Both the position numbers and the translations under genes were made by a program. Under the pieces are notes generated by a model. The model had not been told where the DNA came from and made no database searches. It worked only from the letters and a program-made list of their open reading frames with translations. Of a DNA stretch of 64,000 nucleotides, positions 35,659 to 43,816 are shown one piece after another (the stretch's first letter is position 1; every line of letters begins with the position of its first letter). Source of the DNA: Paraburkholderia adhaesiva (GTDB taxonomy: Bacteria > Pseudomonadota > Gammaproteobacteria > Burkholderiales > Burkholderiaceae); contig NZ_JAJEJQ010000001.1 in the NCBI RefSeq assembly GCF_021390575.1, forward strand, positions 744,001 through 808,000, written 5' to 3'.

Positions 35659-36485
35659 TTGACTGTACGCATGCGCTGCCGGTTTCGCGACAGACGCGAC
35701 TGGTTGGCATCGCGAGATCGAGCGCATATTACCGGGCGCAGCCGGTCAGCGAGGTCGATCAGTTGCTGATGCGGCGAATCGACGAACTGCACATGGAGTT
35801 CCCATTTGCAGGGGCGCGGATGCTGGCGCGCCTGTTGCGCCGGGAAGGCCATGAGGTGGGTCGCCGTCGCGTACGCACGCTGATGAAGCGCATGGGCGTC
35901 GAGGCGCTGTACTGCAAGCCGAACACGAGCCGCCGCAACGCGCAGCACAAGATCTGGCCGTACCTGCTGCGCGGCATGAAGATCGAGCGTGCCAATCAGG
36001 TGTTCGCCCTCGACACGACGTACATTCCGATGGCGCGCGGCTTCGTGTACCTGACGGCAGTGGTGGACTGGGCGAGCCGCAAGATTCTCGCGTACCGGGT
36101 CGCCATCACGCTGGAAGCCACGCACGCCGTCGAGGCGCTGGAAGAGGCGTTCGCCCGCTACGGACTGCCCGACATCGTGAACACCGATCAGGGTAGCCAG
36201 TTCACGGCGGGCGCGTTCACCGAGGCGGTGCTGAGCCGGGGCGTGCGGCTGTCGATGGACGGCAAAGGGGCCTGGCGCGACAACGTGTTCGTCGAACGGG
36301 TGTGGCGCAGCATCAAGTACGAAGAGGTCTACCTGAAAGCGTACGAGTCGGTCAGCCATGCCCGGCGCTCCATCGGCGAATACGTCGAGCTGTACAACCG
36401 GAAACGGCCCCATTCGAGCCTGGCGGATCAGACCCCGGATGAGGCATACTTCGCGACGCTGCCTGCGATCAAATCGGCAGCATGA
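35655..36485 (+). CDS. IS3-family transposase OrfB (rve integrase core)
   Basis: This is the catalytic part of the transposase, 276 residues from ATG 35655. That ATG overlaps the OrfA stop region, and the frame continues upstream for the OrfAB fusion. The HTH_21-like region ([20 protein letters not shown]) precedes an RNase-H-fold integrase core. The DDE triad is visible as Asp120 (FALDTTYIP), Asp178 (VNTDQGSQF) and Glu214 (DNVFVERVW), giving DD(35)E spacing. The C-terminus has [19 protein letters not shown], typical of the family. No frameshift or stop is seen, so the element looks functional. Confidence 0.93.
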   Translation: MIDCTHALPVSRQTRLVGIARSSAYYRAQPVSEVDQLLMRRIDELHMEFPFAGARMLARLLRREGHEVGRRRVRTLMKRMGVEALYCKPNTSRRNAQHKIWPYLLRGMKIERANQVFALDTTYIPMARGFVYLTAVVDWASRKILAYRVAITLEATHAVEALEEAFARYGLPDIVNTDQGSQFTAGAFTEAVLSRGVRLSMDGKGAWRDNVFVERVWRSIKYEEVYLKAYESVSHARRSIGEYVELYNRKRPHSSLADQTPDEAYFATLPAIKSAA

Positions 36486-36547
36486 TTGCCTCGGACGTTC
36501 CACTTAAAAATCTCAGATGACTGTCCGAACGAGTGAGGCCACCTCTC

Positions 36548-37135
36548 AGCGACGTTTTGCCGTCAACCGCTACCGCACCGAACGGGGATAGAGACGTCGT
36601 TCCACGAAAGTTCCGCGCGCACTGCTTGCCAGTGCTTGTCAACGAATTGCTCCGCAGTACGTGGAAATTCGGACATGTCCTAGCGGCAGCGTGATCGATG
36701 TGCGGAGCCAATTTCCAAACGAGGGTGGACGCCGCAATCGCAAAATTGACGACCGTCAGTTTTAGTGCCGACTATCGAGATGGGGTCGTTTCATATGGTT
36801 GTGCCTGCATGCTTGGCAGGGCAACCTATAAGCACGCCGTCAGATACGGGGACCAGTGAGCATTTCAGTGGTAGTGGCCCTTGTAGCGCTGCGCAAGCAG
36901 CATGATCGATCGAAGCCAGGATTCCAGTGCCGCATGAGGCGATGGCAACGGTGCAGCCAGGTGGCAGGTTCTGGTTGCGCGTGCATCCCTTCGACCAGCT
37001 TGAACGGTCGGAGATTTAACACTTGATGAGTACTGCAATGGTGTTGTGCCGGAACGGCAAGCATTTTTGATAGTAGTTGTCTGCTTTGATTGGCGTTTTG
37101 GTATGTGCCAGTCCGTCCGGGTAGGTTAATAAGTC
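36548..37135. other. Gene-free stretch between the IS3 element and tpsB
   Basis: This is about 590 bp with no convincing coding potential. At about 36663-36678 it contains AAATTCGGACATGTCC. That shares 11 bases (AAATTCGGACA) with the left inverted repeat of the neighbouring IS and might be a relic end or chance. The region before 37136 is AT-richer and must supply tpsB with a promoter if the IS blocks read-through from the adhesin gene. No strong -35/-10 pair stood out. Confidence 0.5.
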
Positions 37136-38845
37136 ATGCGTGCAATCAAACGACGCGAATTGGGTTGGACTCGGGCTCGACAGTGGTTTGTTCAGGCTGG
37201 AGTCTGGACGGCAGCAGGGCTTTGCGGCGCGCTGACCGACCCTGGCGTACAGGCTGCCGAGCCTGCGACCTCTTCCGCCAGCGCGGTCACGAACGCTCCC
37301 GTCACGGTACATGTATTTCCATCCGGCAGTGCGCAGGATGCGGCCGTTCAGGCGGCGCTGCGCGATGCCTTGCAGCAGAGCACGTTGCCAACAACGTTGC
37401 AGGAGGTCGACCAGTGGTCGACACGTCTCACTGCCGACTTGCGCAAGGGGGGATTCCCTCTTGGTCAGGTGCTGATGACGCAGCAGGATTGGGAAGCTCG
37501 CTCCAAGACGGGACAGTTGGTGTTCACGGCCTTCCCGGGCCGCGTAAGCGAGATCGTCATCCATAACAAGTCACGTGTGGCGGACGACCGGCTCCGGAGC
37601 ATTGTGACGCACGCATTGTGCGGGAGCGCGACGCTCGGCGAGGATTGTCTGTTCCAGACCTCGCGTTTTGAGCGGACCACTCAACTGCTGCAAGATCTCC
37701 CGGGCGTGGCGCTCGACGGTGCTCCGCAGTTCGCGCCAGGCACCGGCACGGGTACGGTGAGGGTCGAGTTCCCGGTGACGGAGAAGGGAAAGCCCGTCTC
37801 GGTGAGCGCGTCGATCGATAACAACGGGATTGAGACGACAGGGCGCACGCGCGCCGGAGTGAGCGTCTCCGCCAATAACTACTTCGGGCTCGGAGAAGAT
37901 TACGCGTTCACGATCATGGGTACCGACAAGCGGATGTGGACCGGGTCGGTGGCCGGAAGTATTCCGATCTTCTCCGACGGTCTACGGCTGACTGCTGGCT
38001 TCACCCGGCAGCAATATTCCGTTCTGGCCAGCGGAACGCCTCTGGCCGGTGTAGCCAACACGGTCTCCGCGGGTTTTCTTTACCCCTTTACGCGAGGCCT
38101 CGACAGGAACGTCTGGGGGGGGCTGTCGCTGCTGCATACCAACACGTCCGTCGAGTTTAGCGATTACGGTGTCGGGACACGCAGCAAGCTCGACTCAGTG
38201 CAACTCTCGCTGACGGCCAATAACGGCGATCGCGCACAGCAGTTGCGTACCAACGTATGGAGTGCTCAGAGTGCGTTGACCGTAGGTCACCAGCGTAACG
38301 ATGACCCCAGCGATTCCGTAACTCAGCGCGGAGGGACTTACGTCAAGGCGACGGGCACCGGCTTTGGCACCTATGCGCTGGACCGCGCAGGCAACCTGTT
38401 CCTGAGTGGACGCATCACGGGCCAGTTGGCGGACCGGAACCTGGATTCGAGCGAGCAGCTCATGCTCGGCGGCCCGACGGCTGTCCGCGCGTACCGCCCC
38501 GACGAGCCGTCAGCCGACGAAGGCATTGTTGCGAATGTGGGGCTGTACCGGCGGTTTTCTGTAGCCGCGGGCCACCAGATCCAGCCCGGAGTTTTTGTCG
38601 ACTACGCGATCGCCCGCATGAACCACAGCCCATGGACGAACTGGGCGTCCAGCTACCCCGGGGTGCCCAACGTAAAAAATCGCCGGAATCTCGCCGGTTA
38701 CGGAGTGAGCGTGGACTGGCTCACCCCCTACGGTGCAACTGTTTCGGCATCTGTCGCAAAGCCATTTGGTTTCTCGGATGGCTCATGGGTTGAGCCGGGC
38801 CGCAAGCCCGTGCAGTTCTGGCTCGGTGTCACCTGGAATCACTGA
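37136..38845 (+). CDS. TpsB outer-membrane transporter (HMW1B/FhaC/ShlB family)
   Basis: This 569-residue protein secretes the adhesin across the outer membrane. It has a Sec signal peptide (about residues 1-41, ending VQA) and POTRA domains at about 55-215, including GQLVFTAFPGRVSEIVIHN. A C-terminal 16-strand barrel follows. The conserved loop-6 motif appears as LGGPTAVRAYRPDE, with VRAY at 450-453 in place of the usual VRGY/F. Cys162 and Cys171 form a C-x8-C pair in the POTRA region. The last residue region FWLGVTWNH ends in aromatic strands as expected for a barrel. It is 29 bp upstream of the N-glycosyltransferase gene and probably co-transcribed with it. The IS element separates it from its adhesin. 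No strong ribosome-binding site is visible. Confidence 0.93.
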   Translation: MRAIKRRELGWTRARQWFVQAGVWTAAGLCGALTDPGVQAAEPATSSASAVTNAPVTVHVFPSGSAQDAAVQAALRDALQQSTLPTTLQEVDQWSTRLTADLRKGGFPLGQVLMTQQDWEARSKTGQLVFTAFPGRVSEIVIHNKSRVADDRLRSIVTHALCGSATLGEDCLFQTSRFERTTQLLQDLPGVALDGAPQFAPGTGTGTVRVEFPVTEKGKPVSVSASIDNNGIETTGRTRAGVSVSANNYFGLGEDYAFTIMGTDKRMWTGSVAGSIPIFSDGLRLTAGFTRQQYSVLASGTPLAGVANTVSAGFLYPFTRGLDRNVWGGLSLLHTNTSVEFSDYGVGTRSKLDSVQLSLTANNGDRAQQLRTNVWSAQSALTVGHQRNDDPSDSVTQRGGTYVKATGTGFGTYALDRAGNLFLSGRITGQLADRNLDSSEQLMLGGPTAVRAYRPDEPSADEGIVANVGLYRRFSVAAGHQIQPGVFVDYAIARMNHSPWTNWASSYPGVPNVKNRRNLAGYGVSVDWLTPYGATVSASVAKPFGFSDGSWVEPGRKPVQFWLGVTWNH

Positions 38846-38874
38846 TAGCTCCGTCTTTACTTTGTGAATACATC

Positions 38875-40815
38875 ATGGCAGACAAGTTTCCACTGAACGA
38901 ATTCGAATACCACGCCTACCGGCGCGACCGCGAGCAGGCTGCGCGCACGCTGATCCGGCTTCTCGAGATCGTCGACGCCAACTACGGCGTGCTGATGGAC
39001 ATCGATACGTGGGCGCAGTCAGAATCGGCCCGCGACATCATGGATGATCACCTGCTTACGCGGCTTACGAGCGCGGTCACCACCCTTGCAACGGACCCCG
39101 AATTCTCGGTCTCGGACTTCGGCGTAGCCCGCCTGGCGTTGTTTCACCGGTGGTTGTCGGCGCTCTTTTCGGCGAGCCCTTTCCGTAACGCGGATCACAT
39201 CCTCCGTTCGCTAGGCACGGAGTCGGACGCCAAGAATATCCTGCAGCTGCGCAACGCCGAATCGCGGAAGTTCCAGCTCTTTTACCTGACCGACTCCGAG
39301 GTGCGGCTCGACTGGGATGTTTTCTGGGAATTCGACAAGGTGCGTGCGGCCAACCTTGCTATTTCCATTCTTTCCACTCGGCTGATGGCATCGCCTGCGG
39401 CTCACGAAAAGCGGGAAATGCTGCTGCGCTGGTTGCCGCCACGCTTGCCCGAGCTGGAGTGGGATCAGTTGCCCGGCGGCGTCATCCACGATGCCTACAT
39501 GCACTGCTCGTATGCCGACTTGCCCAGCAAGCACGACATCAAGCGCTCCATCAACAAGCTGATCGAGCGGAAACTCGAAAGTCTGGAGATGTTCGACGTG
39601 ACCCGTCCGGCACAGCCGCCGGCACACGGCGAAAAACCGGTCATGCTGGTCGTGCTGGAGTGGTTTTCCAAGAATCACTCGATCTACCGGACCCACTCGC
39701 AGACGATGGTGGCCATGCGTGACAAGTTCCACTTGGTCGGCATGGGCTACGAGAACCGGGTTGACGACGTCGGCAGGGAAGTGTTCGACGAGTTTATCCC
39801 GCTGAAGGGCGCTCACCTCTGGGAGCATGCAGCCCACGTGCGTGAGGTGAGTGAGACTCGCAACGCACAGGTTATGTACATGCCCAGCGTTGGGATGTTC
39901 CCGATCACGATGGTTCTTGCATGCTTGCGCGTCGCGCCACTGCAAATGATGGCGCTGGGCCATCCGGCGACGACCCATGGACACGCGATGGATTACGTCG
40001 TCGTGGAAGAGGACTACGTGGGTGACGAGGCATGCTTCAGCGAGAAGCTGCTGAAACTTCCCCGCGATGGGATGCCATACCGTCCGCCGGCAGCGATGAC
40101 GCAGTTGAAGCTCGAGCAAGGGCACCTCGGGGCGCGTTCGACCCCGGATACGGTCCGAATTGCGGTGGCGGCTACCATCATCAAGCTGAACCCGGGGTTC
40201 CTGCGCATGTGCGGACAGATCGTGCGCGAGGCGAAGGTGCCCGTCGAGTTCCACTTCCTGGTGGGCCAGGCCAGCGGGATCACCTATCCGCAGCTTTGCC
40301 ACATTATCCGGCGTCTGGTGGGCAAGGAAGCTGTCACGCACAAGCACCAGAACTATGAAAGCTACATGAAGGTGATCGCCGACTGCGACATGTTCATGAA
40401 TCCGTTCCCGTTCGGCAATACCAACGGGATTGTGGATACTGTCTGGGCAGGGCTCGTGGGCGTGTGCAAGACCGGACCGGAAGTGAATGAGCACATCGAC
40501 GAGGGTATGTTCAGGCGGCTCGGTTTCCCGGAGTGGACGATTGCTGACACGCATGAGGACTACAAGGCGGCCGCATTGCGGATGATCCACAACGTTGAGG
40601 AACGTCACCAGCTTGCTGCGGAGCTGGCCGGCCCGCAGGCGATCGAGAAACTGATCTTCAAGGGGCGTCCAGAAATTCTGGGCGAGCGGATCGTGGCGCT
40701 GTGGCGAGGACGCTTTGCTGCTGCCGTTCCGACCGATACGGGCAAGTCCGATACCGGCAAGTCCGATTTCGGCAAACGCAAGAAGAAGCGGGGTAGAACG
40801 CCAGTAGCCGCGTGA
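38875..40815 (+). CDS. HMW1C-type cytoplasmic N-glycosyltransferase (GT41-related)
   Basis: Known family role: transfer of glucose (or galactose) from UDP-sugar to Asn in NX(S/T) sequons of a partner adhesin in the cytoplasm. The 646-residue protein is co-linear with Actinobacillus NGT and Haemophilus HMW1C. It has an N-terminal all-alpha domain, HDAYMHCSY (205-213), HSIYRTHS (268-275), GHPATTH (362-368), KLNPGFL (Lys437), NPFPFGNTNGIVD (509-521) and GLVGVCKTGPEVNEHIDEGM. Lys437, Asn517 and Asp521 correspond to the Actinobacillus residues Lys441, Asn521 and Asp525 as I recall them. A 28-residue C-terminal extension has two TGKSD motifs and then KRKKKRGR, absent from the roughly 620-residue prototypes. 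The adjacent adhesin is saturated with NX(S/T). It starts 29 bp after tpsB and its stop overlaps the next gene's ribosome-binding site. It lacks the TPR repeats of ordinary O-GlcNAc transferases. Confidence 0.92.
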   Translation: MADKFPLNEFEYHAYRRDREQAARTLIRLLEIVDANYGVLMDIDTWAQSESARDIMDDHLLTRLTSAVTTLATDPEFSVSDFGVARLALFHRWLSALFSASPFRNADHILRSLGTESDAKNILQLRNAESRKFQLFYLTDSEVRLDWDVFWEFDKVRAANLAISILSTRLMASPAAHEKREMLLRWLPPRLPELEWDQLPGGVIHDAYMHCSYADLPSKHDIKRSINKLIERKLESLEMFDVTRPAQPPAHGEKPVMLVVLEWFSKNHSIYRTHSQTMVAMRDKFHLVGMGYENRVDDVGREVFDEFIPLKGAHLWEHAAHVREVSETRNAQVMYMPSVGMFPITMVLACLRVAPLQMMALGHPATTHGHAMDYVVVEEDYVGDEACFSEKLLKLPRDGMPYRPPAAMTQLKLEQGHLGARSTPDTVRIAVAATIIKLNPGFLRMCGQIVREAKVPVEFHFLVGQASGITYPQLCHIIRRLVGKEAVTHKHQNYESYMKVIADCDMFMNPFPFGNTNGIVDTVWAGLVGVCKTGPEVNEHIDEGMFRRLGFPEWTIADTHEDYKAAALRMIHNVEERHQLAAELAGPQAIEKLIFKGRPEILGERIVALWRGRFAAAVPTDTGKSDTGKSDFGKRKKKRGRTPVAA

Positions 40816-40822
40816 GGAGCCC

Positions 40823-41767
40823 ATGGCCCGGATCATCTATCTAGCCTATGGGGTGCCGAGGACTGGCGGGGATTTCGTGAACATCGAACACGTGTGTGCA
40901 CTGAACGCCATGGGGTTCGACGCGACTCTCGCGTATTTCGACGATGGCGTCGACCCAAGCCAGATCGCCTGTCGTTCAGCACATTTCAATGACGTGCGGT
41001 ACAAGCCGGATGACGTCGTGGTGTGCTTCGAGGATAACCGTGAGGCGCTGGAACGGGCCGCGCGATTGTCCTGCCGCAAGGTGTTGCATAACCAGAATAC
41101 CTGGCTGCTGATGCAGGCACTGCAGTCGCTCGAAGAGATCGGGGCGATGGGATTCGAGTCGGTTATCTGCCCATCGCGTTACGGAATCGAGATGATGCAG
41201 GAGGCGGGCTACGACGGGCCCGTCGAACTGATCAGCCCCTATGTTCCGGATTTTTTCGCGCCACAGGAGAAATCGCTGGCCATTGCATGGTCGCCGAGGA
41301 AGCGACCACTTGAAGCGGCCTACGTGCGCACAGCGTTCCGGTCAAAGTATCCGCAGCACCGGGACGTGCCCTGGATACTGATTCAGCATATGCCGCGCGA
41401 GGAGGTTGGCCGGGTGCTCGGCACGGCGGCTATTTACGCCAGTTTCGCGAAACACGAGTCGGTCTGCCTGTCGGTGCTCGAAGCGATGAGATCTGGCTGC
41501 ATCGTCGTGGGCGACCACGGCGGAGCCGGGCTGGAGTATGCGGACGTGACCAACGGCCTGTGGCTGCGTGAACACGAGTACGAGCTGTTTGCTGATGCGC
41601 TGAATCACGCGGTGGAGATTTTCCGGTGCGGCGGGGCCGACAACGCATTCTCGCTTGCCGCGAGGAAGACGGCCCGTCGCTACAGCGAGAGTGATTTCGG
41701 CGCGATGCTTGAGCGTTACTGGAGCGGCCACGGGCTCAGTCGAAGCGGAAGAGCAATCCATGCATGA
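40823..41767 (+). CDS. GT4-like glycosyltransferase, probable glycan-extending partner
   Basis: This is a 314-residue GT-B glycosyltransferase. The N-terminal half (ARIIYLAYGVPRTGGDFVN) has acceptor-domain character. The C-terminal half has ASFAKHESVCLSVLEAMRSG, which gives the E-x7-E nucleotide-sugar motif (Glu212, Glu220), followed by VVGDHGGAGLEY. GAGGAG overlaps the stop of the N-glycosyltransferase gene eight bases upstream, so the two are translationally linked. In Actinobacillus an NGT is paired with an alpha-6-glucosyltransferase that elongates the Asn-linked glucose; by analogy this gene may extend the adhesin's N-glycans. Sugar and linkage cannot be read from the sequence. It could instead act on another surface glycan. 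Confidence 0.8.
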   Translation: MARIIYLAYGVPRTGGDFVNIEHVCALNAMGFDATLAYFDDGVDPSQIACRSAHFNDVRYKPDDVVVCFEDNREALERAARLSCRKVLHNQNTWLLMQALQSLEEIGAMGFESVICPSRYGIEMMQEAGYDGPVELISPYVPDFFAPQEKSLAIAWSPRKRPLEAAYVRTAFRSKYPQHRDVPWILIQHMPREEVGRVLGTAAIYASFAKHESVCLSVLEAMRSGCIVVGDHGGAGLEYADVTNGLWLREHEYELFADALNHAVEIFRCGGADNAFSLAARKTARRYSESDFGAMLERYWSGHGLSRSGRAIHA

Positions 41768-41888
41768 AACCCGTAAGTCAGCGGTTCGCTGGGTGCACGA
41801 ACCCGCATTCGTCGACCACCATTTCCGCGGCGACGGTATCGACGTCCGGACAGGCGATGATCCGCTGCGCAGTTACGCGCACATGTAG
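41760..41888 (+). pseudogene. N-terminal remnant of a SAM-dependent methyltransferase
   Basis: A 42-residue frame starts at an ATG overlapping the previous gene by 8 bp. It encodes MHETRKSAVRWVHEPAFVDH and then HFRGDGIDVRTGDDPLRSYA. The segment FRGDGID...GDDPL matches the first glycine-rich motif region of class I methyltransferases often found in glycosylation clusters. The frame stops at 41888 and no downstream methyltransferase motifs exist. It appears to be the stump of a deleted gene that was once coupled to the glycosyltransferase. Confidence 0.5.
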
Positions 41889-41896
41889 CTGCGGCG

Positions 41897-42130
41897 ATGG
41901 ACAAGCCCGTCCGGCTGATGCTGCAGTTGATCTGTGACTGGCGCTGGCATGACCTGCGAAAGGATAACCGCTGGTATCCGACGCTATAGGTATTCCACAC
42001 CAGCTGGAATCGCAGCAGCCGGGACTGGAATGGTGTGGTTGGCCGGATACGACGCGAGTCGCAGGTGTGGCGAATCTGGCTGACGTATCGGGCGGATCCC
42101 GGCGAACGCACCGCGGCCGATTGGGTATGA
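41897..42130 (+). pseudogene. C-terminal remnant of a TPR/glycosyltransferase-associated protein
   Basis: The frame from 41897 reads LICDWRWHDLRKDNRWYPTL, an in-frame TAG at 41987-41989, then VFHTSWNRSSRDWNGVVGRI and RRES. It resembles the tail of TPR-containing SPINDLY-like proteins, which end in WRW..D..WYPT.R.FR....DW..V..R+. The stop replaces the expected Arg. No N-terminal part is present. Together with the methyltransferase stump just before it, this suggests one deletion fused two neighbouring genes. The call rests on recalled patterns. Confidence 0.4.
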
Positions 42131-42170
42131 CGAAGGCATTGGACGGATTTACGACTTCAGGACCAACATC

Positions 42171-42488
42171 ATGTTCAACAATTCAACAGACCGGCTCGTT
42201 TCGGGCGCCATCACCGGCGCGTTGCTCACGGCGGCTATCGTCATCCTGGCGATCTGGCTGGATTTCCCTTCGCGGCGCTATGCCGACTCGTTTGTACGCC
42301 TCGCGGTGCCGGTGATGATTTCGGCGGCGGTGCTGTTTCCGCGGCCGCTGCTGCTACGCACGATATGGAACGGCCGACGCCAGCCATGGGTCCTCGACGA
42401 GGACCTCGACCAGCTTATGCGGGGTCGCACAGTCGGGCTGATCGGCGGGGTTCTCATCGGCATTACGATGGCCGGGCAGATGTTCTGA
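42171..42488 (+). CDS. Small hypothetical membrane protein
   Basis: This 105-residue protein starts MFNNSTDRLVSGAITGALLT, with CAGGA about eight bases before the ATG. It has three hydrophobic segments: about 11-31, 43-62 (VRLAVPVMISAAVLFPRPLL) and 87-104 (RTVGLIGGVLIGITMAG). I do not recognise the family. The codon composition and membrane pattern look like a real gene, but its only neighbours are decayed genes. No function is proposed. Confidence 0.5.
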   Translation: MFNNSTDRLVSGAITGALLTAAIVILAIWLDFPSRRYADSFVRLAVPVMISAAVLFPRPLLLRTIWNGRRQPWVLDEDLDQLMRGRTVGLIGGVLIGITMAGQMF

Positions 42489-43816
42489 GAAAGACCGTGT
42501 CACGGATGCATCATGGCGATGCAGGGCAGTTGGTTGTAGCGAAAGCAAACGGTAGCCGGTTTCCGCAGGTTCGACGACAGCAACCGTAATGTTGTGCTTC
42601 CCGCTCGGCGACTTTCCTTCTATCGTTGGTAGCGCTGGCCCGATGCCATTTGCACCCCATGGGCGTGTGGGCAATGGACTTACGTTTGTTTCTGAATGAC
42701 GGTGGGCTAAAGGCGCTGATCGCCCCGATCAGGCGCAATATTGGGGCAGGTCACTTGTAGCGCGAGCATGAGGCGTACAACAACGCCGGGCGTATTTCAA
42801 ACGATGTCGATCGATTTTGTAGACGACAGCAACTTTGCGTGCTTCGCTGGGCAGTGACGTCTGAATCTGGAACGACAAATTGCGGGATGCTGGTGTGAAT
42901 GAAGTAGTGTGAGACTGGCACGCCGCAGGCTGTGACTTGTAGCATGGGGTTGGAGACCGAGCCTTGCTGCGGCGCGAATTGAGATGCCGCGACATGTCCG
43001 GGATTGCGGGATGACACATTGAGACGGGGCGGCGATGATGCCACCATGGGGCAAGGGACGATTCAAACTGTTCTTCGGTGCAAAGGGGACCGTGGTCCGC
43101 GTGACTACCGTCCAGAGCACTGGCAGCGCTGAACGCGACAAGGAATGCATCGCGTATTGCTGGAACCGCACCGTTCCGCTGCCTAAGAAGGGAGTGCGGA
43201 CTAACGCGCAGTGGTTCATCCTCGACATTGACGCAAATGCGGTACTGGACGCGCCGCCACGGTGACGAAGTAGCCTGGATCTTAGCCGGCAGGGAAGCGT
43301 GATCGACCGGATGGTTTTCTGCGTCAGGACAGATCGGGAGCGCCGCGCAAGCGACGGCTTGCGGTTTTCTAACGCTGCCTCGCATTGCGGCTACGGACTA
43401 CGCCATCTGTGCCAATGCGAGCCAAAAACAATAAATACACCGAACGACTCAGGAACGGAAAATCATTCGTGGCAAGGCATGCATGCCAGAACTGGATCGG
43501 CAAAGTCAGCCAGGTGCCTGCCGCCTGGTGGTTTTTTCGCGTCGCGGTCTCGGTCTGCCATCCAGGTATCGCGCTTTCTCCCCCCACGCGAAATACGGGT
43601 ATGAATCGCGCGGTGAAGCGGTTGTCGGCTAGTGGCAAGGCGCCGGACATGAGATTGCCTGCACGAGGTTTCAGATAATCCTCCGGCGCGAAGGGACAAA
43701 CGCCGTTCAGCGTGGGCGTTCCACTGCGGTACGGGGCCTGGACGCTGCGGGGAAGGTCGGCAAGGTACGGTTGCATTCGCAGCGATGGCTGCGGACACAT
43801 CACGAAAGGGAACAAC
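42489..43816. other. Gene-poor stretch
   Basis: This is about 1.3 kb with only short or overlapping open frames on both strands. The sole frame with a hint of identity is a TonB-like one at 43047-43265 (separate entry). A 159-codon open frame on the minus strand (43369-43848) shows no recognisable motif. The composition is less GC-biased than the flanking urease genes. It looks like decayed accessory DNA. Confidence 0.5.
43047..43265 (+). CDS. Short ORF with a possible TonB-C-like domain
   Basis: This 72-residue frame encodes GKGRFKLFFGAKGTVVRVTT and then VQSTGSAERDKECIAYCWN. The pattern G-x-V-x-x-V-x(4)-S/T-G-S-A-E-x-D resembles the C-terminal domain of TonB-family energy transducers. It lacks a membrane anchor, a Pro-rich linker and a good ribosome-binding site. 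It may be a fragment or chance similarity. Confidence 0.22.
   Translation, partial: WGKGRFKLFFGAKGTVVRVTTVQSTGSAERDKECIAYCWNRTVPLPKKGVRTNAQWFILDIDANAVLDAPPR

Larger units (their letters stand above)
35262..36547 (+). mobile_element. IS3-family insertion sequence between the adhesin and tpsB genes
   Basis: The element is about 1,286 bp with OrfA and OrfB in overlapping frames. Terminal inverted repeats are at 35262-35290 and 36519-36547: both ends read GAGAGGTGGCC, seven mostly divergent bases, then TTCGGACAGTC (24 of 29 identical). No clear target duplication flanks it (ACA on the left, AGC on the right). Both reading frames look intact, so it may be mobile. It separates the two halves of a secretion pair by about 1.3 kb. 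Confidence 0.88.

Noticed and set aside
36663-36678. A second IS end related to the neighbouring IS3-family element
   Set aside because: Only 11 bases are shared with the inverted repeat and no transposase sequence adjoins it. It is mentioned in the intergenic entry but not called.
38875-40815. Classical TPR-containing O-GlcNAc transferase (SPINDLY/OGT)
   Set aside because: There are no TPR repeats. Motif order and length match the HMW1C/NGT branch, including the N-terminal all-alpha domain.
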